Below, one piece after another: positions 37,042 through 45,474 of a stretch of DNA of 45,474 nucleotides (position 1 is its first letter; every line of letters begins with the position of its first letter). Made by a program: the position numbers and the translations under genes. The notes under the pieces were generated by a model. It worked only from the letters and a program-made list of their open reading frames with translations. It had not been told where the DNA came from and did not search any database. Source of the DNA: Snodgrassella alvi SCGC AB-598-O02 (GTDB lineage Bacteria; Pseudomonadota; Gammaproteobacteria; Burkholderiales; Neisseriaceae); contig JAIL01000251.1 of NCBI GenBank assembly GCA_000725195.1, positions 1-45,474 of the forward strand, given 5' to 3'.

Positions 37042-37093
37042 AATTTAGTTGTCAATTAGATTTATTTCAAAAAATTAAGCAAGGAAGCTGATA

Positions 37094-37495
37094 ATGGCAA
37101 ATGCACTTTTAGATGCCATTAAATGGGATAATAATGCTTTAGTCTGTGCTGTGGTTCAGGACAGGCTTAGTATGCGTATCCTGATGGTAGCTTGGATGAA
37201 TGCCGAAGCATTACAGCGCACAGTAACTACTGGGTTTGCTCATTATTATAGTCGCTCGCGACAAAAGCTATGGATGAAAGGTGAGCAATCAGGTCATCGA
37301 CAAAAAGTATATGAATTGCGTCTGGATTGCGATGGTGATGCAATTGTTTTACTGGTCGATCAGCAAGGAGATATTGCCTGTCATACCGGGCACGCCTCCT
37401 GTTTTTATCGAGTCTACCAACATAATGACTGGCAGATAACTGATCCGGTTATTAAGAGTGAGCAAGAAATCTATGCTCATTATTCAGATAAATAG
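37094..37495 (+). CDS. hisI: Phosphoribosyl-AMP cyclohydrolase HisI
   Basis: 133 residues, monofunctional. Conserved [16 protein letters not shown] and the metal-binding [13 protein letters not shown] / [11 protein letters not shown] cysteines are present. It opens the purine ring of PR-AMP in step 3 of the pathway. AGGAAG precedes the start. HisE is a separate gene right after it. Confidence 0.95.
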   Translation: MANALLDAIKWDNNALVCAVVQDRLSMRILMVAWMNAEALQRTVTTGFAHYYSRSRQKLWMKGEQSGHRQKVYELRLDCDGDAIVLLVDQQGDIACHTGHASCFYRVYQHNDWQITDPVIKSEQEIYAHYSDK

Positions 37496-37510
37496 GTAAT
37501 AACCTAAATT

Positions 37511-37876
37511 ATGGATGAAAAAAGCCCGATGAACGATACAGAAAATGCTAGCAACGCAGCTTCAGTTCTTTACGAATTGAACGATATACTCGTATCCAGA
37601 CGTAGTGCTTCACCGCAAAGCTCCTATGTGGCGCAATTGCTGCACAGCGGTGAAGATAAAATTTTAAAAAAAGTGATTGAAGAAGCTGGTGAAGTATTAA
37701 TGGCCTCTAAAGATGGTGATAAAAATCATCTGGTTAAAGAAGTAGCCGATCTGTGGTTTCATAATATGGTTTTGTTGACTTATCATCAATTGCAGGTGGA
37801 AGATGTCTTAATTGAGTTGCAACGACGGCAATATGTATCAGGACTGGCAGAAAAAGCCAGCCGTCAGACTGAGTAA
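37511..37876 (+). CDS. hisE: Phosphoribosyl-ATP pyrophosphohydrolase HisE
   Basis: 121 residues, an all-alpha MazG-like NTP pyrophosphatase. It shows KKVIEEAGEVLMASKDGD and EVADLWFHNMVLL acidic motifs. It performs step 2 of histidine synthesis. It starts 15 bases after hisI; an in-frame ATG six codons later is an alternative start. Confidence 0.93.
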   Translation: MDEKSPMNDTENASNAASVLYELNDILVSRRSASPQSSYVAQLLHSGEDKILKKVIEEAGEVLMASKDGDKNHLVKEVADLWFHNMVLLTYHQLQVEDVLIELQRRQYVSGLAEKASRQTE

Positions 37877-37956
37877 TGATGTATTATTTTAAATATACGC
37901 TGTTATAGATGAGTAATAGTTGTGTATTTTTATGGTGTAGAAGTAAAGGATTAAAA

Positions 37957-38157
37957 ATGGGTAGTTTTTCAATTTGGCATTGGGCAATGGTATTGCTGAT
38001 TGTCGTACTGGTATTTGGTACAAAGAAATTGCGCAACGTCGGAAAGGACCTGGGTAGTGCTGTCCATGATTTTAAACAAGGGTTAAATGAAGGGGATAAG
38101 GCAAATAGTCCTAAAGATGAAATAATCGAACATAAACAAGACGACCATAAAGTTTAA
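37957..38157 (+). CDS. tatA: Twin-arginine translocase subunit TatA
   Basis: 66 residues from ATG 37957, chosen for AAAGGA 7 bases upstream and the standard N-terminus. One membrane helix is followed by the FG hinge (VFGTKKL) and an amphipathic helix ([18 protein letters not shown]), then an acidic tail. It forms the Tat pore for folded proteins. tatABC follow hisE directly, a linkage also seen in other beta/gammaproteobacteria. Confidence 0.93.
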   Translation: MGSFSIWHWAMVLLIVVLVFGTKKLRNVGKDLGSAVHDFKQGLNEGDKANSPKDEIIEHKQDDHKV

Positions 38158-38162
38158 ATGTT

Positions 38163-38627
38163 ATGTTTGGTTTGGGTTTTGGTGAAATTTTACTGATCGC
38201 AGTTGTAGCATTGATTGTGCTCGGACCAGAGAGATTGCCTAAAGTAGCACACAGTGCAGGTGTATGGGTTGGTCGTATTCAAAATTTTATCAATAATGTG
38301 AAATTGGAATTAAATAAGCAGGCTGCAGTTGCAGAATTCAAGCAGGCACGTGATAGTTTTGAGCTGGCAGCTCGGTCTATTGAGGCCGATATCAATCACA
38401 ACATCGACAGTTTACGACATGAAGTGGAAACTGTTAATCGTGAAATTATGGCTGCAGAACACAGCAATGCTTCTTCTGAATTATGTTCATCTCCTAGTTC
38501 AAATCATTTTCCCTCTGAAATACCTTTAATTCACCGTGTATCACTGCGTAGGCAGGCATTGCAACGTAAGCGTGATATGCGTCCAAAACATCAGTTGATA
38601 CCAAAACTGCGTGTACGTCGACATTGA
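38163..38627 (+). CDS. tatB: Twin-arginine translocase subunit TatB
   Basis: 154 residues. It has the TatB N-terminus MFGLGFGEILLI with a Gly-Pro hinge (LGPERLP), then an amphipathic helix and a long charged coiled coil. It receives Tat substrates together with TatC. It starts 5 bases after tatA. Confidence 0.93.
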   Translation: MFGLGFGEILLIAVVALIVLGPERLPKVAHSAGVWVGRIQNFINNVKLELNKQAAVAEFKQARDSFELAARSIEADINHNIDSLRHEVETVNREIMAAEHSNASSELCSSPSSNHFPSEIPLIHRVSLRRQALQRKRDMRPKHQLIPKLRVRRH

Positions 38628-38641
38628 TAGAATACGTTGTT

Positions 38642-39406
38642 ATGTCGCTTAATGAAAATACTGAACTGACCTTAATTGAGCATTTGCTGGAATTACGTCG
38701 CCGTTTACTGTGGGTGCTTGGAGTGTGGCTGTTGTGTTTTATAGCCATGGTTCCTTTTGCACAAAAAATTTATACTTTTATGGCTGAGCCATTACTAGTG
38801 AATTTGCCGGCAGGTAATCATATGATTGCCACAGAGGTGATAGCGCCTTTTTTTGTGCCGATCAAAGTCACACTTATGGCCTCTTTTATAATAACTTTGC
38901 CACATAGTTTGTATCAAATTTGGGCATTTGTAGCACCAGGGTTATATCGGCATGAGAAACGGCTCATTTTGCCATTACTGATTGCCAGTTTATTACTATT
39001 CGCACTGGGTATGACTTTCGCTTATTATCTGGTCTTTCCGATTATATTTAAATTCTTGACCGGTATGACGCCAGCAGGTGTGACTATGGCGACCGATATA
39101 GATAAATATCTGTCATTTGTATTGGGTATGTTTGTGGCTTTTGGTGTGACTTTTGAAGTACCAATTTTGGTTATTTTACTTAATCGGATGGGGATAGTAT
39201 CAGTAGCTCAGCTCAAACGAGCTCGTGCATATGTGGTTGTTGGTGCCTTTGTGGTTGCGGCCATAGTAACACCGCCTGATGTTTTATCTCAAACCCTGAT
39301 GGCATTACCTTTGATTTTGCTGTATGAGATTGGAATTATTGCTTGTCGGTGTCTGGGTAATAATAAGGTAAATTCGGTGGTTAACATATCAAGTGAACGG
39401 GACTAA
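38642..39406 (+). CDS. tatC: Twin-arginine translocase subunit TatC
   Basis: 254 residues from ATG 38642; a TTG 18 bases earlier, overlapping the tatB stop, is less likely. Six membrane segments. Conserved LIEHLLELRRRL start and LPHSLYQIWAFVAPGLYRHEK motif with the signal-binding Glu. The multispan core of the Tat receptor. Last gene of the his-tat run, followed by a strong terminator. Confidence 0.94.
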   Translation: MSLNENTELTLIEHLLELRRRLLWVLGVWLLCFIAMVPFAQKIYTFMAEPLLVNLPAGNHMIATEVIAPFFVPIKVTLMASFIITLPHSLYQIWAFVAPGLYRHEKRLILPLLIASLLLFALGMTFAYYLVFPIIFKFLTGMTPAGVTMATDIDKYLSFVLGMFVAFGVTFEVPILVILLNRMGIVSVAQLKRARAYVVVGAFVVAAIVTPPDVLSQTLMALPLILLYEIGIIACRCLGNNKVNSVVNISSERD

Positions 39407-39435
39407 ACTGTTTTTATAATTTTCTGTTTTTATCT

Positions 39436-39465
39436 CAGGCTGTCTGAAGATATTCGGACAGCCTG
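39436..39465 (+). terminator. Terminator of the his-tat operon, built on a DUS-like repeat
   Basis: 13-base stem CAGGCTGTCTGAA / TTCGGACAGCCTG with one G-U pair and a 4-base loop, followed by TTTGTGATG. The left arm contains AGGCTGTCTGAA, one base from the Neisseriaceae uptake word AGGCTGCCTGAA as I recall it. Confidence 0.75.
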
Positions 39466-39512
39466 TTTGTGATGATATTTCATTAAAAATTCCATCATTT
39501 GTTGGAGAAGAT

Positions 39513-41324
39513 ATGAATCAGCAACAAATTGATTCGCAAGATGATGTGAAACATTGGTCAGCCAATATTATCTGGTGGGCTGGAATGTTGGCATTAGGCA
39601 TTATTCCTTTTATGTCCAGCTGGCGTACCGGTACCATGTCAAGCTTTTATCTAGAAGCAGGCTCGTTATTTTTTGCCACCATCTTGGTTGGGTTAACTGT
39701 ATTAACGCAAAAATTTCGTGTATCGCTGCCATCTGCCTCAATAGCTTTGTTGATACTGGCAGTGTTGTTGATAATTCAGGCCAGATATTTGCAGCTACCT
39801 TATCTAAGTCAATCGGATTTGACTGCTTTTATTTTTATGGTCATGGCGGCACTTGCCTGGGCTGCACGAGTTTGGGTAATCAGGATCGGACAAACTAAAG
39901 CAGTAACGGTTCTGGCGACAGCATTGGTCATTGGTGTGCTATTGCAAACTATTGTCTGTGCGCTGCAGTTTGCCGGTGTAGCCGGTTCTATTCCCGGAAT
40001 ATTAGCTGGTCCAGGTAATCATTATGTATATGGACAGCTGGCTCAACGCAATCATCTTGGCCATTATCTGATGTGGGGTGTATTAGCTTTATGTTTCCTG
40101 TGGCAACAGCGTCGCTTGCCGGTTTGGTTGGCACTGCCGTTATTGATCTGGTTTACTGGCATAATGGGTTTGATCGGTTCCCGAACGATTATTGTTTATG
40201 TTGCTGTAATCGGTATTTCACTATTGTTATGGCGTTGTAGAGCTGGTAAAGCAGCCAATCGATTTTTATTGTTGCTGGCTGTTGGTATTGTTTTGGTGCT
40301 GGCGTTTCAATTGGTGCTTAGCCCGTTATTTGAATGGCTATGGCACATCAGTTTCCAATCTGGTACGTCTCGGTTGGAGCAAGGAGGATTTGCTCAGTCT
40401 GGTCGACAGATGGAATGGCATAAAGCCTGGTTAATTTTCAAAAGTTCACCATGGCTTGGCTATGGCTGGGGAAGTTATTCGTATCAGGGGTTTGCTATTG
40501 CTGACGTCTATCCACATGATTTTCGCCAGTATGAAATTTCTGTATTGTTTACTCATTGTCATAATCTGATTTTACAGTTGTTGGCTGAAACCGGACTGGT
40601 AGGATTTTTAATTATTTTTGGCTGTTTTATTTGGGCTATCTGGCCTCATTTACGCAAAGGATTTAATCCTGCTTCAATCTTGATGATTAGTCTTATTCTG
40701 GTTTCTCTTTGTCATAGTATGCTGGAATATCCGTTATGGTATGTCTATTTTCTGGCAATATTTATCTTATGTGTTGCTCTAACTCCAGTGCCAGTGAAGC
40801 AAAAAATTACCGATTACCAGCCACTTTCCGATAAAAGTGTCTTATTTTGGTTTGCGATATCTCTGGCAACCTTGGTGATGATTTTTTGGCAAATGGTGTT
40901 ATATCAGCAATTTGTTCAGGTTCGTGCCAGTAATTCCTTACCACGCACAAAACAGGTAGAACGTATGCAGTATTTGCGTAAACATATGTATTTTATGCGC
41001 TATTACATTGACATGGCAATTTTGGAGCAGCTTAACATGACTTATCCTGATTTACCGTCTTGGGGCAAACAAGCAGCACTACTAACGGGTAGTTATCGAC
41101 CGTATTCTAATACTTCGGTACGAGGATTTTATCTGTCACTGGATAAAAAGCTTCCGGAAGCAAAAATATGGTTTGATCAGATGAGTTATTATTATCCAAA
41201 TTCAATGCCAGAAGTGTTGAAAAAAGTTAATCAGCAACCACAAACTGTGGTGTTGAAACCACATTTAGTGCAGTTATGTAACCAATATACTAGACAAAAA
41301 CCACAATCATTCAAATGTATGTAA
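39513..41324 (+). CDS. pglL: PglL-type O-oligosaccharyltransferase
   Basis: 603 residues, about ten to twelve membrane segments, O-antigen ligase/Wzy superfamily. PglL-like motifs: GNHYVYGQLAQRNHLGHYL near 165-187, GLIGSRT, YGWGSYSYQGF, THCHNLILQLLAETG and LEYPLWYVYF. In Neisseria, PglL transfers lipid-linked glycans to periplasmic proteins such as pilins. The last 150 residues form a soluble domain. Monocistronic between two regulatory hairpins. WaaL-type ligase is the alternative, but the motifs favour PglL. Confidence 0.82.
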   Translation: MNQQQIDSQDDVKHWSANIIWWAGMLALGIIPFMSSWRTGTMSSFYLEAGSLFFATILVGLTVLTQKFRVSLPSASIALLILAVLLIIQARYLQLPYLSQSDLTAFIFMVMAALAWAARVWVIRIGQTKAVTVLATALVIGVLLQTIVCALQFAGVAGSIPGILAGPGNHYVYGQLAQRNHLGHYLMWGVLALCFLWQQRRLPVWLALPLLIWFTGIMGLIGSRTIIVYVAVIGISLLLWRCRAGKAANRFLLLLAVGIVLVLAFQLVLSPLFEWLWHISFQSGTSRLEQGGFAQSGRQMEWHKAWLIFKSSPWLGYGWGSYSYQGFAIADVYPHDFRQYEISVLFTHCHNLILQLLAETGLVGFLIIFGCFIWAIWPHLRKGFNPASILMISLILVSLCHSMLEYPLWYVYFLAIFILCVALTPVPVKQKITDYQPLSDKSVLFWFAISLATLVMIFWQMVLYQQFVQVRASNSLPRTKQVERMQYLRKHMYFMRYYIDMAILEQLNMTYPDLPSWGKQAALLTGSYRPYSNTSVRGFYLSLDKKLPEAKIWFDQMSYYYPNSMPEVLKKVNQQPQTVVLKPHLVQLCNQYTRQKPQSFKCM

Positions 41325-41486
41325 TTGGCAATATGATTGCTTAACATTGTGGTTTTAAATGAAAAAATTAGCAAAAGCGCCTTTTGTGTAAAGATAAATT
41401 TTATCTACATGTTAAGATACGAACCGTAAATTGAGTTAAAAGCTTGTAGTAAAAACAGACCCTATACTTCCATTGAGGAGGATGAT

Positions 41487-42170
41487 ATGAATCGTGTACT
41501 TTTGATTGATGATGATAATTTATTGACAGAATTGTTAACTGAGTATTTGACAGCCGAAGGGCTGGAAGTGAGTAGTGTTGCTGATGGTGAGACTGGAGTG
41601 AAGGACATTCTGTCTGGGCAGTATGATGTAGTAGTACTGGATTCTATGATGCCGAAGATGAACGGTCTGGATGTATTGAAAACTGTACGTGTACAAAGCA
41701 AAATTCCGATCATCATGCTAACTGCCAAAGGTGATGACATTGATCGGATTATTGGTTTGGAAATGGGTGCCGATGATTATGTACCTAAACCATGTCAGCC
41801 ACGCGAATTGTTAGCACGCATTAATGCTATTTTACGTCGTACTCATCAAAGTCATGACAATGACCAGAACGGTATTCCGAACAGTATCGCTGCCAGCGGT
41901 GTAGTGTTATATCCGGCAAAACGTCAGGTAACTATTGATGATGAACCACTGGAACTGACCAGTACAGAATTTAATTTACTGGAAGTATTGATGCGTCATG
42001 CCGGTCAGGTAGTCAGCAAAGAAACCTTGTCACTGGAAGCACTGGATCGGAAACTAGCTAAATTCGATCGCAGTATTGACGTACATATTTCCAGTATCCG
42101 CCATAAATTAGGCAATGCAAGCCTGATTCAGACGGTACGTGGACTTGGTTATTTATTTGTTAAAAACTAA
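41487..42170 (+). CDS. misR: OmpR-family response regulator, MisR/CpxR-like
   Basis: 227 residues. The receiver domain (1-115) has the phosphoacceptor Asp52 (VVLDSMMP) and a conserved lysine in VPKPCQPREL. The C-terminal winged helix (about 135-227) has LTSTEFNLLEVLMRHAGQVVSK and VRGLGYLF. It pairs with the kinase encoded 41 bases downstream. In Neisseria the MisR/MisS pair controls envelope stress and antimicrobial-peptide resistance. GAGGAGG lies upstream of the ATG. Confidence 0.88.
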   Translation: MNRVLLIDDDNLLTELLTEYLTAEGLEVSSVADGETGVKDILSGQYDVVVLDSMMPKMNGLDVLKTVRVQSKIPIIMLTAKGDDIDRIIGLEMGADDYVPKPCQPRELLARINAILRRTHQSHDNDQNGIPNSIAASGVVLYPAKRQVTIDDEPLELTSTEFNLLEVLMRHAGQVVSKETLSLEALDRKLAKFDRSIDVHISSIRHKLGNASLIQTVRGLGYLFVKN

Positions 42171-42179
42171 ATGGACACG

Positions 42180-42206
42180 CAGGCTGTTGCTTAAACAGCC
42201 TGTTTT
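42180..42206 (+). terminator. Hairpin between misR and misS
   Basis: Perfect 9-base stem CAGGCTGTT / AACAGCCTG, 5-base loop, then TTTT. It lies 9 bases after the misR stop and 5 bases before the misS ATG, so it may reduce read-through and make the kinase scarcer than the regulator. It also overlaps the misS ribosome-binding region. Confidence 0.65.
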
Positions 42207-42211
42207 GATTT

Positions 42212-43615
42212 ATGAAACTGTTTCCACGTATTTTTGCCACCTTTTGTGCTGTTATTGTCTGTGCCATATTTGTGGCCAGCTCATCTTTCTGGCTGGTACA
42301 AAACACTTTAGCTGAGACTAGATTTAAACAGCAGCGTAACTTCGAAGAGAATCTGTTAAGTAGTACCATGAATGCTTTTCTGGCTCGTGGGGATGCAGGA
42401 ATACGTGAGCAGTTAAAGGAATGGGGCAATAGTCCTGGAGGTGAAAACCTTTATGTGATTACCGGCGATGATAAAAATGATATTCTTGGTCGGCCCATTG
42501 ATCCAGAGGATATTGATAAAGCCCACGAATTCGCTTTGTCACATCCTAATTCTAAATTGGTACGCATTGCTTACAATTCTCTGGGTGAAGAATATTTGTT
42601 TATGATTCGTGGCTGGAATTATGAACGTACACCGAGACCACCTAGCCCGTTTTTTATTCCGGGTCTGCCCATTGCACCGGTGTGGCACGAATTTATTATT
42701 CTTAGCTTTATTATTGTCGTTGGCTTACTGACGGCATACATTTTGGCCAATAATATTACTCAGCCAATTCGGGTACTGTGGCGAGGTATGGATCGCTTGG
42801 CACATGGTAATTTACAGACACGAGTATCTCATCAATTGTCAGAACGACGTGATGAGTTGTATTCGCTGGCAGTCCAGTTTGACAATATGGCTGATAAATT
42901 ACAAAAGCTAGTCGAAAAAGAACGTCATTTATTGCATCATGTTTCACATGAAATGCGTTCTCCGTTAGCACGTATGCAAGCGATTATCGGATTAATCCAT
43001 GTACAACCACAAAAGCAGGAACAACACTTACAACGTCTGGAAAGCGAACTAGGACGAATGGATTTATTAGTAGGTGAATTACTGACTTTATCACGACTTG
43101 AAACCTCAGATTTACCCATTACACTGGAACCATTAGCTCTGATGCCTTTGATTAAGCAAATTGTAGAAGATAATCAGGCCATAGCCATACAACATGAACA
43201 AACCTTATTTTGGGAATGTGATATCCCCGAAGATGTTGTTGTTGAAGCCAACGAAAGCTATCTTTATCGTGCATTTGATAATGTGATTCGTAATGCTATT
43301 AATTACAGTCCAAATGGTAGTCATATCAAAGTGCATTTACACGATGGTGGTAAAGCTCAGTGGCTGATAGATGTTTCTGATAATGGCCCCGGTGTGGCAG
43401 AAAATCAGTTACCGCATATATTCACAGCATTTTATCGAGCTGATAGCAGCGCCAATAAACCCGGTACCGGCTTAGGTTTGGCTTTAACTAAACATATTAT
43501 GGATCGGCATCATGGACGGATATATGCGGAAAATCTGCAACCTAATGGTTTGATTATGCACTTTGTGTTGCCTAAGTATACGCCCAGTAAAAATAAAATA
43601 CGCCAGAAAAAATAA
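42212..43615 (+). CDS. misS: Sensor histidine kinase, MisS/CpxA-like
   Basis: 467 residues. Membrane segments at about 10-29 and 158-179 enclose a periplasmic sensor. A HAMP domain (180-232) follows, then HisKA with His246 (HHVSHEMRSPLARMQ) and HATPase_c with NAINYSPNG, DNGPGV and GTGLGLALT. Partner of MisR. The ATG has no clear ribosome site because a hairpin sits directly before it. Confidence 0.88.
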   Translation: MKLFPRIFATFCAVIVCAIFVASSSFWLVQNTLAETRFKQQRNFEENLLSSTMNAFLARGDAGIREQLKEWGNSPGGENLYVITGDDKNDILGRPIDPEDIDKAHEFALSHPNSKLVRIAYNSLGEEYLFMIRGWNYERTPRPPSPFFIPGLPIAPVWHEFIILSFIIVVGLLTAYILANNITQPIRVLWRGMDRLAHGNLQTRVSHQLSERRDELYSLAVQFDNMADKLQKLVEKERHLLHHVSHEMRSPLARMQAIIGLIHVQPQKQEQHLQRLESELGRMDLLVGELLTLSRLETSDLPITLEPLALMPLIKQIVEDNQAIAIQHEQTLFWECDIPEDVVVEANESYLYRAFDNVIRNAINYSPNGSHIKVHLHDGGKAQWLIDVSDNGPGVAENQLPHIFTAFYRADSSANKPGTGLGLALTKHIMDRHHGRIYAENLQPNGLIMHFVLPKYTPSKNKIRQKK

Positions 43616-43636
43616 CTATATAATTTTATAAATATA

Positions 43637-43673
43637 AAACGGATAAATATCTTATAAGCATATTTGTCCGTTT
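43637..43673 (+). terminator. Terminator after misS
   Basis: 13-base stem AAACGGATAAATA / TATTTGTCCGTTT with one G-U pair and an 11-base loop, followed by AATTTATG. It begins 21 bases after the misS stop. Confidence 0.7.
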
Positions 43674-43962
43674 AATTTATGTACAATTCAGTATATAGCG
43701 GTTAAATGATTAGCATTTAATCAAAATAAAAGTTCAGATAAACTATTTCATCTGTTCTAATATTTGAACCGGAGCAGAATGTAAAATTAACAGTACTAAT
43801 CCACAGGGCAGCTGGCACTAACTGAAAAAAGTCTAAATACATACCCGAAAGGTAATGAGAGTATTGCTTAGAGTTTTGCTGCTTTTTTGATTGCAACTGT
43901 GTATTTACTAAATAAAAATAGCCATTACTGAATAACAAGTTTGAACAAAGTTGAGTAGCTAT
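43674..43962. other. Spacer between misS and engB
   Basis: About 290 AT-rich bases between convergent genes. A 73-codon minus-strand frame (43717-43938) begins with TTG, lacks a ribosome site and resembles nothing I know. I do not call it a gene. Confidence 0.4.
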
Positions 43963-44586
43963 TCAGCTTGTTGCCTGACTGTTGTTATCATGCTGGGAAA
44001 ACCAAGCAGCAACAATATCGTTAACTTCATCTATCCCTTGTTTTTTTAAACTGGAAAAAAGTTGTACTGTTACTTGCTGACGCGCAACATAAGGTTGAAG
44101 TAATTTTTTAACCATAGCCAGTGTTTTGATTTGTTCATTCTTAGACAGTTTGTCAGCCTTGGATAGCAAAATATGAACTGGTTGTTTTGTTATGGCAAAA
44201 AAATCCAGCATGCGTTTATCCAGTTCCTTCAAGGGATGACGGATATCCATGATGAGAATTAAGCCGATCAGCTGTGATCGTGTTTGCAGATAATTACCTA
44301 ACAAAGTGACCCAATGTTGACGCACAGCTTCAGGTACCTGAGCATAACCATAACCAGGTAAATCGACCATAAACCGACCATTAGCCAGTTCAAAAAAATT
44401 GATATGTTGGGTGCGCCCCGGGGTTTTTGAGACGTAAGCCAGACGGGTATGATTGGTCAGCGTATTGATTGCACTGGATTTCCCCGCATTACTGCGGCCA
44501 ACAAATGCGATTTCTGCTGTGGTAGCCGGCAGATCTTTCAGATGATTTACTGTCGTGTAAAATTTGGCGTGGTGAAACAAATTCAT
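43963..44586 (-). CDS. engB: Ribosome biogenesis GTPase EngB (YihA/YsxC)
   Basis: 207 residues. GTPase motifs: G1 GRSNAGKS (30-37), G3 DLPGYGYA, and G4 SKADKL, a variant of the usual TKxD. It assists assembly of the large ribosomal subunit and is essential in many bacteria. Convergent with misS and divergent from the terC-family gene. Normal length. Confidence 0.94.
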   Translation of the reverse strand: MNLFHHAKFYTTVNHLKDLPATTAEIAFVGRSNAGKSSAINTLTNHTRLAYVSKTPGRTQHINFFELANGRFMVDLPGYGYAQVPEAVRQHWVTLLGNYLQTRSQLIGLILIMDIRHPLKELDKRMLDFFAITKQPVHILLSKADKLSKNEQIKTLAMVKKLLQPYVARQQVTVQLFSSLKKQGIDEVNDIVAAWFSQHDNNSQATS

Positions 44587-44725
44587 GAAAAACTAAATAT
44601 TAATAGATGAGATAGTCACAGCATATCATGTTTTACTGATAATCTGAGTATTTACCCGCTATTTAGCTGTACGGATATGAGTATTCAAGCTTGATTTTTT
44701 AATGCAGGCTGTTAAACTTAAGCTC

Positions 44726-44731
44726 TATAAT
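44726..44731 (+). promoter_or_regulatory. -10 box in front of the terC-family gene
   Basis: Perfect TATAAT; the hexamer 17 bases upstream is a poor -35. It would give a leader of about 130 bases containing a 33-codon frame (ATG 44758 to TGA 44859) and a strong hairpin. Confidence 0.4.
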
Positions 44732-44811
44732 AATTTAATTTTGAGGATAAATTCTGAATGAAAGACGGTGTCTCGGGTAGTAATGTTTTACGGACGTGTT
44801 TTTCTCTGAAT

Positions 44812-44823
44812 TTCAGGCAGCCT
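44812..44823 (-). repeat. DNA-uptake-sequence-like word AGGCTGCCTGAA
   Basis: Minus-strand AGGCTGCCTGAA, identical to a Neisseriaceae uptake dialect as I recall it (the Simonsiella type). It forms part of the left arm of the hairpin at 44814-44844, the typical placement of paired uptake words in terminators. Confidence 0.6.
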
Positions 44824-44844
44824 GTTGTCAGAACAGGCTGCCTG
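44814..44844 (+). terminator. Strong hairpin upstream of the terC-family gene
   Basis: Perfect 13-base stem CAGGCAGCCTGTT / AACAGGCTGCCTG, 5-base loop, followed by TTGTCGTTTTT. It lies 28 bases before the terC ATG, on the plus strand, where no other gene ends. It may act as a leader attenuator or simply carry the uptake word. Confidence 0.65.
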
Positions 44845-44872
44845 TTGTCGTTTTTGTGAATAGGAAAAGAAA

Positions 44873-45474
44873 ATGGATTTTAGCTGGTTGGGAGAACCGA
44901 CCACTTGGATCGGACTAACCACACTTGTTATTCTGGAAATAGTGCTTGGTGTCGATAATTTGGTATTTGTGGCCATTCTGGCCAATAAAGCCAGCCCGAA
45001 AAATCGTAGCCATGCCCGCATAACTGGTCTGAGTCTGGCTGTGATCATTCGCATCATCATGCTGGCAACAATGTCGTTGATTGTGACCTTGACCAAACCT
45101 TTTGCTCATATCAGTGGTTATGGAATTTCAGTTAAGGATCTGATAATGCTATTTGGTGGGATGTTTCTGCTGTATAAAGCAACCACTGAATTGCATGAAC
45201 GACTGGAAGGTCATACAGCTATGGCTGCGGTGACGAATGTTACGGTATATACCAGTTTCTGGAGTGTGGTTATCCAGATTATCGTACTGGATGCAGTCTT
45301 TTCTTTAGATTCGGTGATTACCGCAGTAGCCATGGTACAACACATTACTGTGGCTATGATAGCCGTCATCATTGCCATGGCAATGATGATCTGGGCCAGT
45401 GGCCCGTTAACCGAATTTATTAACCGTCACCCGACAGTGGTAATCCTTTGTTTAGGCTTTTTGCTAATGATTGG
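44873..45474 (+). CDS. TerC-family integral membrane protein (partial, C-terminus outside window)
   Basis: About 200 residues visible. Membrane segments with the TerC family's acidic motifs: LEIVLGVDNLVFVAIL near 21-36 and VLDAVFSLDSVITAVA near 140-155. TerC/Alx-like proteins export manganese or metallate secreted proteins. Many Neisseriaceae members carry a C-terminal CBS/CorC part, which cannot be seen here. AGGAAAAGAAA precedes the ATG at 44873. Metal specificity is not determinable. Confidence 0.85.
   Translation, partial: MDFSWLGEPTTWIGLTTLVILEIVLGVDNLVFVAILANKASPKNRSHARITGLSLAVIIRIIMLATMSLIVTLTKPFAHISGYGISVKDLIMLFGGMFLLYKATTELHERLEGHTAMAAVTNVTVYTSFWSVVIQIIVLDAVFSLDSVITAVAMVQHITVAMIAVIIAMAMMIWASGPLTEFINRHPTVVILCLGFLLMI

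Noticed and set aside
42124-42135. Sequence close to the classical Neisseria uptake word (TTCAGACGGT) at the end of misR
   Set aside because: It lies in the conserved codons for IQTVRG of the response regulator and is unpaired, so protein coding explains it.
43717-43938. 73-codon minus-strand frame between misS and engB
   Set aside because: TTG start, no ribosome site, no recognisable features, lies between convergent genes.
44726-44872. Manganese riboswitch (yybP-ykoY type) before the terC-family gene
   Set aside because: The leader lacks the conserved GGGGAGUA-like core; only a simple hairpin is present.

Overview
The window looks like a chromosomal segment of an AT-rich member of the Neisseriaceae (Betaproteobacteria), most likely close to Snodgrassella, the bee-gut symbionts. 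Clues are a MisR/MisS-type two-component pair, a PglL-type O-oligosaccharyltransferase, dispersed his genes linked to tatABC, EngB and a TerC-family protein, and terminator hairpins built from sequences like the Neisseriaceae DNA-uptake word. The genus is an inference; no marker such as 16S rRNA is present.

Left part (1-6950, minus strand): a short-chain fatty acid (acetoacetate/butyrate) module, atoD-atoA-atoE-atoB followed by atoS-atoC, with atoC cut by the window edge. A sigma-54-type promoter with GG and GC elements 10 bases apart lies 61 bases upstream of atoD, with an inverted repeat about 100 bases further up. This fits activation by the sigma-54-dependent regulator AtoC. A gene-poor AT-rich stretch (6950-8390) leads to a tRNA-Asn/tRNA-Lys pair with a clear sigma-70 promoter.

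Accessory region (8950-26300): a tandem pair of secreted DUF4424 proteins, the first interrupted by a TGA; a large nested hairpin; a nicotinamidase-like hydrolase; a heavily decayed P4-type integrase readable only as fragments (12354-12889); and a minus-strand island. The island holds a type I restriction-modification operon (hsdR-hsdM-hsdS), a possible PD-(D/E)XK protein, a coiled-coil membrane protein resembling MobB/MbeB mobilization proteins, and a frameshifted defence-type reverse transcriptase (YRDD motif). Next to it sits a GC-richer three-gene cassette: an S24 UmuD/LexA-like peptidase, a DnaQ exonuclease fused to GIY-YIG and UvrC-like cysteine-cluster domains, and UmuC. A perfect inverted repeat covers the region between its promoter and start codon.

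Right part (26500-45474): mostly housekeeping. It contains a lipoprotein and maf, a secreted protein of unknown function, an acuI-type reductase with a TetR regulator and twin operators around its -10 box, an SDR enzyme, phoH/ybeZ, hisB, the operon hisH-hisA-(membrane protein)-hisF-hisI-hisE-tatA-tatB-tatC, pglL, misR-misS, engB and the start of a terC-family gene.

The best candidates for something new are the reverse transcriptase/mobilization/restriction island with its integrase ghost, and the peptidase-exonuclease/GIY-YIG/FeS-polymerase cassette.
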